A program made the translations under genes and the position numbers. Shown here one piece after another: positions 16,924 through 25,440 of a DNA stretch of 61,359 nt. Source of the stretch: CAZQKW01 sp964594075 (GTDB taxonomy: Bacteria > Desulfobacterota > WTBG01 > CAIYCZ01); contig CAZQKW010000019.1 of NCBI GenBank assembly GCA_964594075.1, forward strand, positions 1 through 61,359, given 5' to 3'. The stretch's first letter is position 1; each line of letters begins with the position of its first letter. Below the pieces are notes generated by a model. The model was not told where the DNA came from and did no database searches. It worked only from the letters and a program-made list of their open reading frames with translations.

Positions 16924-19785
16924 ATGTTTCCCCAGTGTGATATAACCCGAGAAGAGCTGCGCTTAGCCCTGCAGCGCGGGGTAAAGCTGCACGATATTGA
17001 GCGGGAGCTTCTGAGCGCGTGCAATATGCCACGCCCTGACGAAACAGCAACCAGTCCGCTGTTTTTGCTGCGCAGATTAGCGCCGGAACTTGAATCCTTG
17101 GTATCCCAATGGATGCAGGGATCCGCTGCTGAACCGGCAGCAAAAACCCCGACCCTGAATCAGGTGGTGCTGATTCCCTACCCGTCCCGCGGCATAAATG
17201 TTAAATCCTATCTTGCATCGCTCATAAAAAAACACAAACCCTGCATAGTGGCGGTTGATGTGTCGCCGGCAACAGTGGGCGCAGCGCTTCACTACGCCGG
17301 ATCCCTGTTGTATGCCCTTGACATCCCGGCCCGCGTTGGCCTCTGCGAAGGCGATATCTGTCATGAAGAAATTTTTTTGCAGACGGGAGATTTCCTTCCG
17401 GAAGCTGCAGCCCTGTGCTTTCGCAGCAACATACCGATTGTCCCCCTGTTATCGCGGAGCCGCCTGGTCCCCTCGCACTATCAAAAAATATATAGCGATC
17501 TGCTGGAAACAGCAAACTGCCGCTTTGCTCAAGCGGCAGCCGCCTTGCGCAGGGAACAGGACCTGCAGAAAAAAGCCGCAGCCTTGATGGGCGCCGCTTT
17601 TAACAGTGGACCGGATCTGTTTCTTGAGCGGGAAAATGCCATCAATGAATCCTGTTATGTGGCCAGCAGGTTGCTTGATCTCTGCCGCCAGAACGGTCGG
17701 CTGAAAAGCCGATACACTGCCGTGCTGGTGCTGTATGCGCTGCCGCACGCCTTGGATTTTCCCTCGCTGGCAAAAACGTTTTTGGACCGCAAAGTGCTCT
17801 ACGGTGAACTCTACAAATCTCCTGAACCGTTGCCCGACGGTGTGCTGCGGATGGCGCAGGGTGCTGCATGCGACCGTGTGGTCAGAAAAGAGCCGGTGGG
17901 AGACTTTGCCGCTAAACTGGGGGCGCATTTGGATGCGCTGCTTGAAAAACGCATGCAGGAGGACATTAGCCTCGCCGAGGTAGACGAACTGTCCAGCGCC
18001 ATAGCAGAGGCAACGCGGCGGCATCCCCTCATTGGCCGGCCTGCCGGTGTCCGCGGCACCCTCGCTACCAGGGAGATTGCCCAGGCATACCGGCTGCTGC
18101 GCGGCGCGCTATGCAGAAAAACCCTTGCCCGGGCGGCGTTTGTTGCGCTCTGCCACCGCAATCGGGTGCGCTCCGGCGAAGACGTCTCCATTCAAGAGAT
18201 ACTGAAAAGCATTATCAGCCGGGTGGTATATAACATTCCGCTTTATCCCGATGAGCGCGAGCGCATGCCGGAGACCACCCGACCATTGACGCCGGAAGAG
18301 ATTGCTAAAGCACTTATGGGACTGAGCGATGCAGCTTTTCGCATGCTCGGGCCCGGCGAGCCGTTGCCGCTGAACGACCCTGCGTTTGCCGAGGAAGCAA
18401 TGAAACACCCACTGGTGCAGCAGGCGTTAAAAGACGCCCTGGAAAAAGGCTTGCTCGACAATCTGCAGCAGCAGTATCGCGACCTGTTGAAAGAGCTTGA
18501 AGACCGCAATTACCTTGACCTGATGAACGCATCAGGAATGACTCTGAGCGAGCAAGGGCAGCAACATCTCAAAAGAAGCCTTGAAGAAGCTCTGGCGCTT
18601 GGCGAAATAACGCCCGAGGATCTTGCCCGTTATCTGAACAACGCCAAAGCACTGCCCAAACCGCCGGGCGCGCGCGGCGAGAAGATGAGCATTCCGCCCC
18701 AGGCATTGGGAGAAATGCTTGCCGAGCTTATGGATTTTCAGCACCAGGGCCGCTCTCAGACCTCCTCCCTTGAGGACCTGTACGTGCACTATACGTTGAG
18801 TGAAAAAAAGGGCCTTAAGATATCCGAGCAGAAGATTGACTATGAAAAACTGAAGATTTTAATTCACGACCTGGAGAAAAAAGGCATGCTTAAAGTGGGG
18901 GATGGCGGGAAGCGGTTTTCTCTTACCAGTCTGTCTTTAGAGAAACTGCTGGAGAAGTTGGTAAAGCGCCCGCAGAGCCAGGCCCTGGAAAGACGGGCAT
19001 TTCGTCCCGAGATGGAGATAGATAAAAGCGATGTGCGGCGCTACCGCACCGGCGATGTGTTCCGCCATATTTCTGTCAGGCACAGCCTGCGCCGCGTCAT
19101 GCGCAAGGGCAAAATGCTTGAGGATATCAACCGATCGGACTTGCGCGCATTTGATAAAAAACCGTCCCAGCAGCTTGATATCGCGCTCTGTGTTGATGTG
19201 TCAGCCTCCATGAAAGACCATGCAAAGCTTCGGTATGCCAAGATGGCGATAGCAGAACTGGCTCGAGCAGCCCTGGCAAAGCAGGACCGGGTGGGTATTG
19301 TCGCCTTTTCCAACCTGGGACAGGTGGTGGTGCCCCTGACCGATAAGTTGCTCCCGATTCTTGAAGCCACAATGACGCTGAAAGCCGAACAATACACCAA
19401 TATCGGCAACGGGCTTATCTGCGCGCGCCGCATGCTGCTTAAAGAAAAAAACAGCAACCCCAAATATATCCTGCTCATAACCGACGGCCAGCCCAATGCC
19501 GCAGTCATTGAAGACCAGGACAGCGCCATGAACAGCCGCCGGGTTGTGTCCTATTCCCGGGAAATGAGCATGGAGCGAAAAGAGATGATCGGCATCCAGC
19601 ACGCGCTCAATGAAGCGGGCAAAACCAGCCGCAAGGACATAAAAATATCGGTGGTGTTTATCAGCGAAGGAGAAGGGCAGGGCGAACATCTTGCCCGTGA
19701 AATCGCGCGGATTGGCCACGGCAAATTTCATAAAGTTCATGCAGTGGAGCGCCTGCCGCTTGAAGCCCTGGCAACGGTTGCGTAG
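16924..19785 (+). CDS. TraB-like plus VWA (ChlD-like) large protein
   Basis: Very large MoxR partner, 953 aa. Residues about 70-280 resemble the TraB/PrgY/GumN fold: an early VILIPYPSRG-like segment, RENAINESCYVASRLLDL near residue 238, then VLVLYALPHALDF. The middle is charged and helical with many Glu, Lys and Gln residues. The C-terminal VWA domain (about 750-950) has an intact MIDAS: DVSASM, a threonine in QYTNIGNG, and ITDGQP. MoxR-VWA pairs act in metal insertion, protein activation or conflict systems. The TraB-like assignment is my own pattern reading and less certain than the VWA call. Confidence 0.85.
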   Translation: MFPQCDITREELRLALQRGVKLHDIERELLSACNMPRPDETATSPLFLLRRLAPELESLVSQWMQGSAAEPAAKTPTLNQVVLIPYPSRGINVKSYLASLIKKHKPCIVAVDVSPATVGAALHYAGSLLYALDIPARVGLCEGDICHEEIFLQTGDFLPEAAALCFRSNIPIVPLLSRSRLVPSHYQKIYSDLLETANCRFAQAAAALRREQDLQKKAAALMGAAFNSGPDLFLERENAINESCYVASRLLDLCRQNGRLKSRYTAVLVLYALPHALDFPSLAKTFLDRKVLYGELYKSPEPLPDGVLRMAQGAACDRVVRKEPVGDFAAKLGAHLDALLEKRMQEDISLAEVDELSSAIAEATRRHPLIGRPAGVRGTLATREIAQAYRLLRGALCRKTLARAAFVALCHRNRVRSGEDVSIQEILKSIISRVVYNIPLYPDERERMPETTRPLTPEEIAKALMGLSDAAFRMLGPGEPLPLNDPAFAEEAMKHPLVQQALKDALEKGLLDNLQQQYRDLLKELEDRNYLDLMNASGMTLSEQGQQHLKRSLEEALALGEITPEDLARYLNNAKALPKPPGARGEKMSIPPQALGEMLAELMDFQHQGRSQTSSLEDLYVHYTLSEKKGLKISEQKIDYEKLKILIHDLEKKGMLKVGDGGKRFSLTSLSLEKLLEKLVKRPQSQALERRAFRPEMEIDKSDVRRYRTGDVFRHISVRHSLRRVMRKGKMLEDINRSDLRAFDKKPSQQLDIALCVDVSASMKDHAKLRYAKMAIAELARAALAKQDRVGIVAFSNLGQVVVPLTDKLLPILEATMTLKAEQYTNIGNGLICARRMLLKEKNSNPKYILLITDGQPNAAVIEDQDSAMNSRRVVSYSREMSMERKEMIGIQHALNEAGKTSRKDIKISVVFISEGEGQGEHLAREIARIGHGKFHKVHAVERLPLEALATVA

Positions 19786-20117
19786 CAGTTAAAAAGAGCT
19801 TCCCTTATATTCTCTCACCGACCAATTGAGATTCTTCGCTACATTCAGAATGACATGAACATCTATACGCGGTTAAGACATACCACCACATTGTCATTCT
19901 GAAGGAGCGACAGCGCCCGCCCGTCATTCTGAGGGAGCGGGAGCGACTGAAGAATCTCATAACATCTTCCCTGCCTTGAGATTCATCACTACGCGCAGAA
20001 TGACACAGAGAAGCCTCTCCGGTCAATACGCTTACCTTTAGCAACAGATGTGCAATCCCCTTCGCGAGGTATTCATCTATTATCAACGACCTTAAATATC
20101 ACATTTTCGACAGCCAG
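19786..20117. other. 332-bp intergenic region dominated by repeats
   Basis: Between convergent genes. It holds four partial units of the GATTCTTC/CAGAATGACA repeat (19828-20005) and no credible gene. Confidence 0.65.
19828..20005. repeat. Dispersed repeat family 1, four-unit block
   Basis: Units run in both orientations. GAGATTCTTC followed by CAGAATGACA is at 19828-19855, a reverse partial TGTCATTCTGAAGGAGCGAC at 19892-19911, a reverse full unit at 19922-19959, and a forward unit at 19977-20005. Facing units would fold into hairpins in RNA. Related units lie at 21261, 25081, 28202-28375, 32976-33078 and 35780. Confidence 0.8.
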
Positions 20118-20558
20118 TTAAAGACTAATGATCACGCGCGCGCGCTTTTGAATGAACCGCGGTCCGGGATTGAGATACTCAACCTTTTTTGGGGTAATTT
20201 TGATTAAACAGTAGTCCGGATCAGAAGGGCCGCCGGGAAAGAAGAAGCCAAATGGTTCCTGCCAAAATTTTTTGCGAAGCCGATCATCGGTAACAATTTC
20301 TGCTTTTCCGATAATGGAGGCGTTTGTCTGGTCATTGGGGTCATCAACAAACACGCTTACATTAGGATTTTTTTTAATATCCTGAATCTTGCTGGTGCTT
20401 AAGCCGGTCGCAAACCAGATCGCCATGTCTTTACCCATGGGCAGGTTGGTCATAATGCGCGCGCGCGGGGCTCCATCCTGCCCGAAGGTGATGAGCTTCG
20501 CATACCGGTTGCGGCTGATTAAATCAACAACACTCTTTTTTAAATCATCTTTTGCCAT
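20118..20558 (-). CDS. Pyridoxamine 5'-phosphate oxidase-fold protein
   Basis: Split-barrel flavin-binding-fold protein, about 146 aa. The start at 20558 (MAKDDLKK) follows AGGAGGT by 6 nt, so the longer frame from 20606 is rejected. Features include ARIMTNLPMGKDMAIWFATG, IKKNPNVSVFVDDPND and KITPKKVEYLNPG near the end, typical of general-stress or FMN-binding PPOX proteins. It may bind FMN, heme or F420-like cofactors; this cannot be decided here. It stands alone between a repeat block and a lipoprotein gene. Confidence 0.82.
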   Translation of the reverse strand: MAKDDLKKSVVDLISRNRYAKLITFGQDGAPRARIMTNLPMGKDMAIWFATGLSTSKIQDIKKNPNVSVFVDDPNDQTNASIIGKAEIVTDDRLRKKFWQEPFGFFFPGGPSDPDYCLIKITPKKVEYLNPGPRFIQKRARVIISL

Positions 20559-20694
20559 AATTGACCTCCTTTGTTGATTAGACGCATTATAAACAATTAA
20601 CCACAAAGCCCACAGTGGAAATAATGTTTGTCAAGAAGGGCGCCGGAAACACGGCTGCCTTCACTGCTTGCCATCAAAGTTTGGTCTCATTAGG

Positions 20695-21177
20695 CTAACG
20701 CCACCAGGGTAAAAAGTAATGATCCGAGGGCTTGTAATACGGGGTAACCCGATCGCCCTTATAACTCATATACCTGATAGCGATACCGTCATTCTTAAGA
20801 GTTCCGCAGATCGTTATTTCACCGTGATCCGCTTTTGCCCACCGCACTAACTGGAGAGCGTCCCGTCCCGGTTCAACCCGGTATTGATGGGCATAACAGC
20901 GGATGGTATGCCCGCCCTTTTCCAACAGGACATACCAGGTCCAGAAATTGTTTGTTCCAAAATAGCTGACCAGTCCGGCAACCTCAACTTCTGCGCCTCT
21001 GAGCAAATCAGCATGCTTTGCCAGATCGCCTATGTCAGCAGTGATGAGAATATCGGGTGTTTTATACTGTCCCCGATTTTTTACATACGTGTCCACATCC
21101 ATCCGCACTGCAGGTTTTGTGGCGCAGCCTATGAGCGAAAGCACAAATATTAAAATGTAATACATTAAAGGCACCAT
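20695..21177 (-). CDS. Small lipoprotein, paralogue of 35935-36447
   Basis: Predicted lipoprotein of 160 aa with a lipobox LIGC near residue 18. The mature part has DVDTYVKNRGQY, VAGLVSYFGTNNFWTWYVLL, IRCYAHQYRV and ITICGTLKNDG. It aligns along its length with the protein at 35935-36447, which shares FWTWY, the RCYxxxYR motif and the GTLxxDG strand. The fold may be OB-like because of the regular strands. The two copies are 15 kb apart on the same strand. Function is unknown; it is probably anchored in the inner or outer membrane facing the periplasm. Confidence 0.75.
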   Translation of the reverse strand: MVPLMYYILIFVLSLIGCATKPAVRMDVDTYVKNRGQYKTPDILITADIGDLAKHADLLRGAEVEVAGLVSYFGTNNFWTWYVLLEKGGHTIRCYAHQYRVEPGRDALQLVRWAKADHGEITICGTLKNDGIAIRYMSYKGDRVTPYYKPSDHYFLPWWR

Positions 21178-21260
21178 TTCATATTATTTGCAATAAAAAA
21201 CTTGAAAGGCAGAGACCAAGGTTGTTAGAATAATTTTATAAACGGTCAGGTTAAACCGGT

Positions 21261-21291
21261 GAAGACTCTTCGTTGCGCTCACAGAATGACA
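21261..21291. repeat. Dispersed repeat family 1, single unit
   Basis: GAAGACTCTTCGTTGCGCTC followed by ACAGAATGAC matches the forward unit of the family, with one insertion in the first word. It lies between purC and the lipoprotein gene. Confidence 0.7.
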
Positions 21292-21360
21292 GCAGGTTCT
21301 GATTGGCGCTTTTCCAACGCTCTTCTCATGAGCATGGTAATTGTGTGGCTTGACGCGGCG

Positions 21361-22260
21361 TTAGCAGGAAAATTCTTTTCCGGTTAACCGCCGGTAGGCT
21401 TCAATATAGCGCTCGCTGGTTTTTTGAATGATATCTTCGGGAAGAAATGGCGCCGGGGGTTTTTGATTCCAGTTAAGGGACAGGAGATAGTCGCGCACAA
21501 ACTGCTTGTCAAAGCTGTGCTGCGGCCTGCCCGGCGCGTAGGAATCCCGTGGCCAGAAGCGTGATGAGTCAGGCGTGAGCACTTCGTCTATTAAAATGAT
21601 CTCGCAGTTGAACGTGCCAAATTCAAACTTGGTATCCGCAATGATAATGCCGCGGCTTTCAGCTATGGCGCGGGCTTTTTTGTAAATAGCCAACGTCAGC
21701 TCCTTCAACCGTTCGGCAACATTTTTTCCCACCAGGTTTTGAACTACTGAAAAATCTATATTCTGATCATGCAGCCCAATTTCAGCCTTCGTGGAAGGGG
21801 TAAAAATTGGCTCATCCAGCGCCGCTGATTCCACAAGCCCGGCAGGAAGCTTAATGCCGCACACCGCGCCGCTGTTCTGATAATCCTTCCAGCCGGAACC
21901 TGACAGGTAGCCGCGCACCACGCATTCCACCGGAAGCGGGGCGGCCTTCTTAATCAGCATGCTGCGGCCATCCAGAACAGCCTTGTATTGCGCACATACT
22001 GATGGGAACTCATCCACGCAGGTGGAGATAAGGTGGTTGGGGACAATATCTGCAGTCTGGGAAAACCAGAACGCTGAAAGCTGGGTGAGGATTTTGCCTT
22101 TGTAAGGGATGCCGTTGGGCAAAATGACATCAAAGGCAGAGATGCGGTCAGTGGCAATCATCAACAGCGTGTCGCCCAGATCGTAGAGGTCTCTCACCTT
22201 GCCGCGATTGAGCAGCTTTAAATCCTTAAAATCGGTCTGGAGAATGATGTGTTCAGCCAA
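21361..22260 (-). CDS. purC: SAICAR synthase
   Basis: Phosphoribosylaminoimidazole-succinocarboxamide synthase, 299 aa, which joins CAIR and aspartate using ATP in purine synthesis. Diagnostic parts are LNRGKVRDLYDLGDTLLMIA at the N terminus, TDRISAFDVILPNGIPYKG, the VECVVRGYLSGSGWKDY signature and ADTKFEFG. The length matches the long form common in bacteria and fungi. The start codon is TTG at 22260, with no ATG nearby that would preserve the N terminus and only a weak purine stretch upstream. It follows the Kor genes but is separated by a repeat. Confidence 0.95.
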   Translation of the reverse strand: MAEHIILQTDFKDLKLLNRGKVRDLYDLGDTLLMIATDRISAFDVILPNGIPYKGKILTQLSAFWFSQTADIVPNHLISTCVDEFPSVCAQYKAVLDGRSMLIKKAAPLPVECVVRGYLSGSGWKDYQNSGAVCGIKLPAGLVESAALDEPIFTPSTKAEIGLHDQNIDFSVVQNLVGKNVAERLKELTLAIYKKARAIAESRGIIIADTKFEFGTFNCEIILIDEVLTPDSSRFWPRDSYAPGRPQHSFDKQFVRDYLLSLNWNQKPPAPFLPEDIIQKTSERYIEAYRRLTGKEFSC

Positions 22261-22273
22261 AGTAAACTCTAAA

Positions 22274-22336
22274 TAGCTTTCAGTTCTCAGCCTTCAGCGC
22301 TACGTGATTTTACTAAAAGCTGAGCGCTGACAGCTC
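22274..22336. repeat. Copy of the AGCTGTCAGC-type repeat, hairpin-forming
   Basis: AGCTTTCAGTTCTCAGCCTT followed by CAGCGC faces AAAAGCTGAGCGCTGACAGC across a short spacer, so the two halves can pair imperfectly. It lies between korC and purC and could act as a terminator or a REP-like element. Confidence 0.6.
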
Positions 22337-22344
22337 GTTATGTA

Positions 22345-22926
22345 TTACACCTCATCGTTGCCCTTTTCCCTGCGTGCGGCGGTGGATTTCAGTTCTGCCT
22401 TCGCCGCATCAATGCCTGCCTGAAATGCCTTTTTATTCAGCTCCACGAATTGTTTGGGAACCCTGCCCAGCACGGCCTTTTCCATTGACGCCGCCGAAAT
22501 ATGCGGAAAAAGCTGCGTAATAGCACCCAGGGCAACGATGTTGGCGACGTTTTCTCTGCCCAGTTTTTCGCGCGCGATGCGCGTGAACGGAATCGCATAC
22601 CCCGGCATATCGGTGGTCTGCGATACATACGTTGAATCTATGATCAGCACGCCCTCCGGCTTTAAAAACTGATGGTGCTCGTCAAAGGCGTCCTGGCTCA
22701 TGGCGAGCAGAAGGTCAAGCGCCAACGCCTTGGGATAATTGATTTCTTCGTCGCTAATGACCACGTCTGAACGGCTGAAACCGCCGCGAGCTGCTGCGCC
22801 GTAGGCCTGGGTCTGGGTTACAAATTTGCCGTCATAAATGCCGGCCGCCTCAGCCATTATGATGCCGGCAAGTATTAGACCCTGTCCGCCCAGTCCGGCT
22901 AATCTGATTTCATATTGCTCTGCCAT
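22345..22926 (-). CDS. korC: 2-oxoacid:ferredoxin oxidoreductase gamma subunit
   Basis: Gamma subunit, 193 aa, with the family signature EIRLAGLGGQGLILAGIIMAEA at the N terminus and the later QTQAYGAAARGGFSRSDVVIS. In this enzyme class it completes the alpha-beta-gamma-delta complex that oxidises 2-oxoacids with CoA and reduces ferredoxin. The gene follows korB with a 40-bp gap, ending the KorDABC order. The 2-oxoglutarate specificity is inferred from the adjoining SucCD genes. Confidence 0.9.
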   Translation of the reverse strand: MAEQYEIRLAGLGGQGLILAGIIMAEAAGIYDGKFVTQTQAYGAAARGGFSRSDVVISDEEINYPKALALDLLLAMSQDAFDEHHQFLKPEGVLIIDSTYVSQTTDMPGYAIPFTRIAREKLGRENVANIVALGAITQLFPHISAASMEKAVLGRVPKQFVELNKKAFQAGIDAAKAELKSTAARREKGNDEV

Positions 22927-22966
22927 ATAATTTTTACTTTAGAACACCCGTTGCCGGTAAAGGGGC

Positions 22967-23794
22967 TCATGTTTTGCGCACACGATCTAAAAGCTCCTCA
23001 TACGCAGTACAGTATTCAGGTTTATCCAGATCCGCAAAAACCCCCAGCCGCACCTTGCCCTGCAATGCTTCCGGGCTCATGGTCTGCGCATCATGCATGG
23101 AAACGAGATTGTCTCGCTGCTGTTTCAGCATATTGACAGCGCTTCCCAGACGATTGTAGCGCCCGTAAATTGTCGGACACGGCGTTATCACTTCCAGCAC
23201 CGCAAACCCCTTTTTCTTTATCGCCAGGGCCATTAGCTCATCCAGTTCATCAACATGATACGTTGACCCGCGGGCGACAAACGCAGCGCCCGCTGCCTCG
23301 GCAAGCCGTGGGATATCAAACGGCGGTTCAATATTGCCCATCCGTGCGGTTGACGCAATGCCGCCGATCGGCGTTGTGGGTGAAATCTGGCCGCCGGTCA
23401 TGCCGTAAATACTGTTATTGAACACAATGGCCGTGAGATCAATGTTGCGCCGCGCCGCATGAATGAAGTGATTGCCGCCAATCGCCAGCGCATCGCCGTC
23501 GCCCATGGCAACGATGACTGTCAGTTCAGGCCGGGCCAATTTAAGGCCGGTGGCAAAAGCCAGGGCGCGTCCGTGTGTGGTGTGCAGGGTATTAAAATCC
23601 ATGTATGTGGAAACTCTGCCGGAGCAACCAATGCCCGACACAACTGCGGTTTTATCTTTTGCAATAGCCAGGGAGTCAATCGCGCGGATCATTGACCCCA
23701 TGATAATCCCGTTCCCGCAGCCGGGGCACCAGATCAGGGGAAACTTTTTTTCGTGCCGCAAATAGTCATAGACATCAGCATGTTTTGCCGTCAT
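22967..23794 (-). CDS. korB: 2-oxoglutarate:ferredoxin oxidoreductase beta subunit
   Basis: Thiamine-diphosphate-binding beta subunit, 275 aa. The TPP motif is MGDGDALAIGGNHFIHAARR near residue 95, followed by the FNNSIYGMTGGQISPTTPIG stretch typical of KorB. The N-terminal CPGCGN and IGCSGR hold cysteines for the proximal [4Fe-4S] cluster. It overlaps korA by 4 bp (ATGA), so they are coupled. The enzyme converts 2-oxoglutarate, CoA and oxidised ferredoxin to succinyl-CoA, CO2 and reduced ferredoxin, or the reverse. Confidence 0.93.
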   Translation of the reverse strand: MTAKHADVYDYLRHEKKFPLIWCPGCGNGIIMGSMIRAIDSLAIAKDKTAVVSGIGCSGRVSTYMDFNTLHTTHGRALAFATGLKLARPELTVIVAMGDGDALAIGGNHFIHAARRNIDLTAIVFNNSIYGMTGGQISPTTPIGGIASTARMGNIEPPFDIPRLAEAAGAAFVARGSTYHVDELDELMALAIKKKGFAVLEVITPCPTIYGRYNRLGSAVNMLKQQRDNLVSMHDAQTMSPEALQGKVRLGVFADLDKPEYCTAYEELLDRVRKT

Positions 23795-24924
23795 TTTCGC
23801 TCCCGGCGCTTTATGCCATATATGATTTCCTGCGGCGTTATAAGCTCGCCGTCAATCCGATTGACCTTTCTCACCCGGCGCCGGCCGCTGTTGACCCGCA
23901 CGACTTCCCTGTATATCTGCCCCATGTTCATCTCCGGCACCATAAGATCACGAACCTGTTCCGGCAGGGATTCAACCGCAACCCGGGGGAACGGCCACAG
24001 GGTCGTCAGCTTGAGCAGTCCGACCTTCATGCCCTCTTTTCGCAGTTGCAGCACCGCGCTTTTTGCCGAACGGCTGACACACCCATAGGCGATAATGGCG
24101 GTGGTGGCGTCCTCCATGAGGAAGGTTTCATACAGCATAATCTCATCAAACGCCTGCCGTATTTTTCTGAACAGCCGCTGGATGAGGTATTCCACTTCGT
24201 CTTTTTTGGTGGTGGGAAAGCCCATGATGTCGTGCGTCAAACCGGTGATGTGATAGCGGTAGCCGTCCCCGAATGCAGCCATAGGCGGGACGCCTGATTT
24301 GGTATCCTCATAGGGCTTGTACCATTCCGGCGGGCAATTCGGCCGGGGACGTTCAATAACCGAGATGCTTTCCGGCTGCGGCAGTACGACTTTTTCCCGC
24401 AGGTGCCCGATGACCTCGTCCATCAGGAGAATGACCGGCATGCGGAATTTCTCGGAAAAATTTACCGCAGTTACGGTCAGCGTAAACACTTCCTTAACGG
24501 ATGCTGGACAGAGAACGATGCTGGGATGATCGCCGTGCGTCCCCCAGCGCGCCTGCATCACATCGCCCTGGGACGGCAGGGTGGGCATGCCGGTGCTGGG
24601 ACCCGCCCGCATGACATTGACCACCAGGCAGGGCACTTCGGCCATTGCGGCGAAGCCAATGTTTTCCTGCATCAAGGAAAAGCCGGGGCCGCTGGTGGCG
24701 GTCATGGATTTCAGGCCGGCAATCGAAGCGCCAATGATGCACGCCATGCTGCCGATTTCGTCTTCCATCTGAATGAACTTTCCGCCGACCTCGGGAAGAC
24801 GGCTTGACATAATTTCGCCAATCTCGTTGGAAGGGGTAATAGGGTAACCGCCGTAGAACCGCACACCAGCAGCCAGCGCTCCCTCGGCACAGGCCTCATT
24901 TCCCATTAAAAGCTGAGCTTCCAT
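23791..24924 (-). CDS. korA: 2-oxoglutarate:ferredoxin oxidoreductase alpha subunit
   Basis: Alpha subunit, 377 aa. It begins with LLMGNEACAEGALAAGVRFY and the YPITPSNEIGE motif, and has the TSGPGFSLMQENIGFAAMAE and QGDVMQARWGTHGDH signatures of KorA-type proteins rather than fused pyruvate enzymes. It interacts with the beta subunit around TPP and CoA. A 215-bp gap with a family 1 repeat separates it from korD, so an element has entered or persisted inside the cluster. Specificity is supported by the linked SucCD and SdhABC genes. Confidence 0.93.
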   Translation of the reverse strand: MEAQLLMGNEACAEGALAAGVRFYGGYPITPSNEIGEIMSSRLPEVGGKFIQMEDEIGSMACIIGASIAGLKSMTATSGPGFSLMQENIGFAAMAEVPCLVVNVMRAGPSTGMPTLPSQGDVMQARWGTHGDHPSIVLCPASVKEVFTLTVTAVNFSEKFRMPVILLMDEVIGHLREKVVLPQPESISVIERPRPNCPPEWYKPYEDTKSGVPPMAAFGDGYRYHITGLTHDIMGFPTTKKDEVEYLIQRLFRKIRQAFDEIMLYETFLMEDATTAIIAYGCVSRSAKSAVLQLRKEGMKVGLLKLTTLWPFPRVAVESLPEQVRDLMVPEMNMGQIYREVVRVNSGRRRVRKVNRIDGELITPQEIIYGIKRRERK

Positions 24925-25080
24925 TATCTTCTAAGTGCAAAAATTAAAAAAGCTGAATCCTAACAATAATTAAAATGCAAATATTCTCATTTAGCAGATG
25001 GTTGAAAAAAGGAATACGTATAGGGGCTGTGATCAGAGATTCTTTTTTAACACAGTGAATTGCCACACTGTGGCCACCGT

Positions 25081-25125
25081 TGAGATTCTTCACTTCGTTC
25101 AGAATGACACTTTTTCAACAGCCTG
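25081..25125. repeat. Dispersed repeat family 1 unit within the Kor cluster
   Basis: TGAGATTCTTCACTTCGTTC followed by AGAATGACACTTTTTCAACA and GCC. The extra tail TTTTTCAACAGCC is shared with the copies at 28375 and 33060. It lies in the 215-bp gap between korD and korA. Confidence 0.75.
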
Positions 25126-25139
25126 ATAGAAATCGGGGA

Positions 25140-25415
25140 TCAGGATTTAGAATTTTGCTCCTCTCGCCGTCCTTCCAGTATGCGCAGCGCAAAATCCGGA
25201 CAACGGCTGACGCAGAAGCCGCAGCGGTTGCATTCAATGGGCTTTACCGCACGCGGGTATCCTTCATCATCGGCTATGAATACATTGTGGGTGCACAGTT
25301 CAATACAAATGCCGCAGCGTTTGCACCACTTGTCAAAAATATAAAAAGATACCTGCGGATACTTGCTTTTCTTTTTTTTTTCGGTGTATTTGACTTTGGT
25401 TTTTTTTGACAGCAA
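25140..25415 (-). CDS. korD: 2-oxoacid:ferredoxin oxidoreductase delta (ferredoxin) subunit
   Basis: Ferredoxin-like delta subunit, 91 aa, with two [4Fe-4S] motifs: CKRCGICIELC near residue 32 and CNRCGFCVSRCPDFA near 64. The N terminus is lysine rich. No ATG precedes the first cluster, and the frame opens with TTG at 25415, behind AAGGAAA at a plausible distance; this is the best start available. It begins 25 bp after sucD on the same strand. It passes electrons from the beta subunit cluster to free ferredoxin. Confidence 0.88.
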   Translation of the reverse strand: MLSKKTKVKYTEKKKKSKYPQVSFYIFDKWCKRCGICIELCTHNVFIADDEGYPRAVKPIECNRCGFCVSRCPDFALRILEGRREEQNSKS

Positions 25416-25440
25416 ATAAAAGGTTTCCTTACATGCCTAT

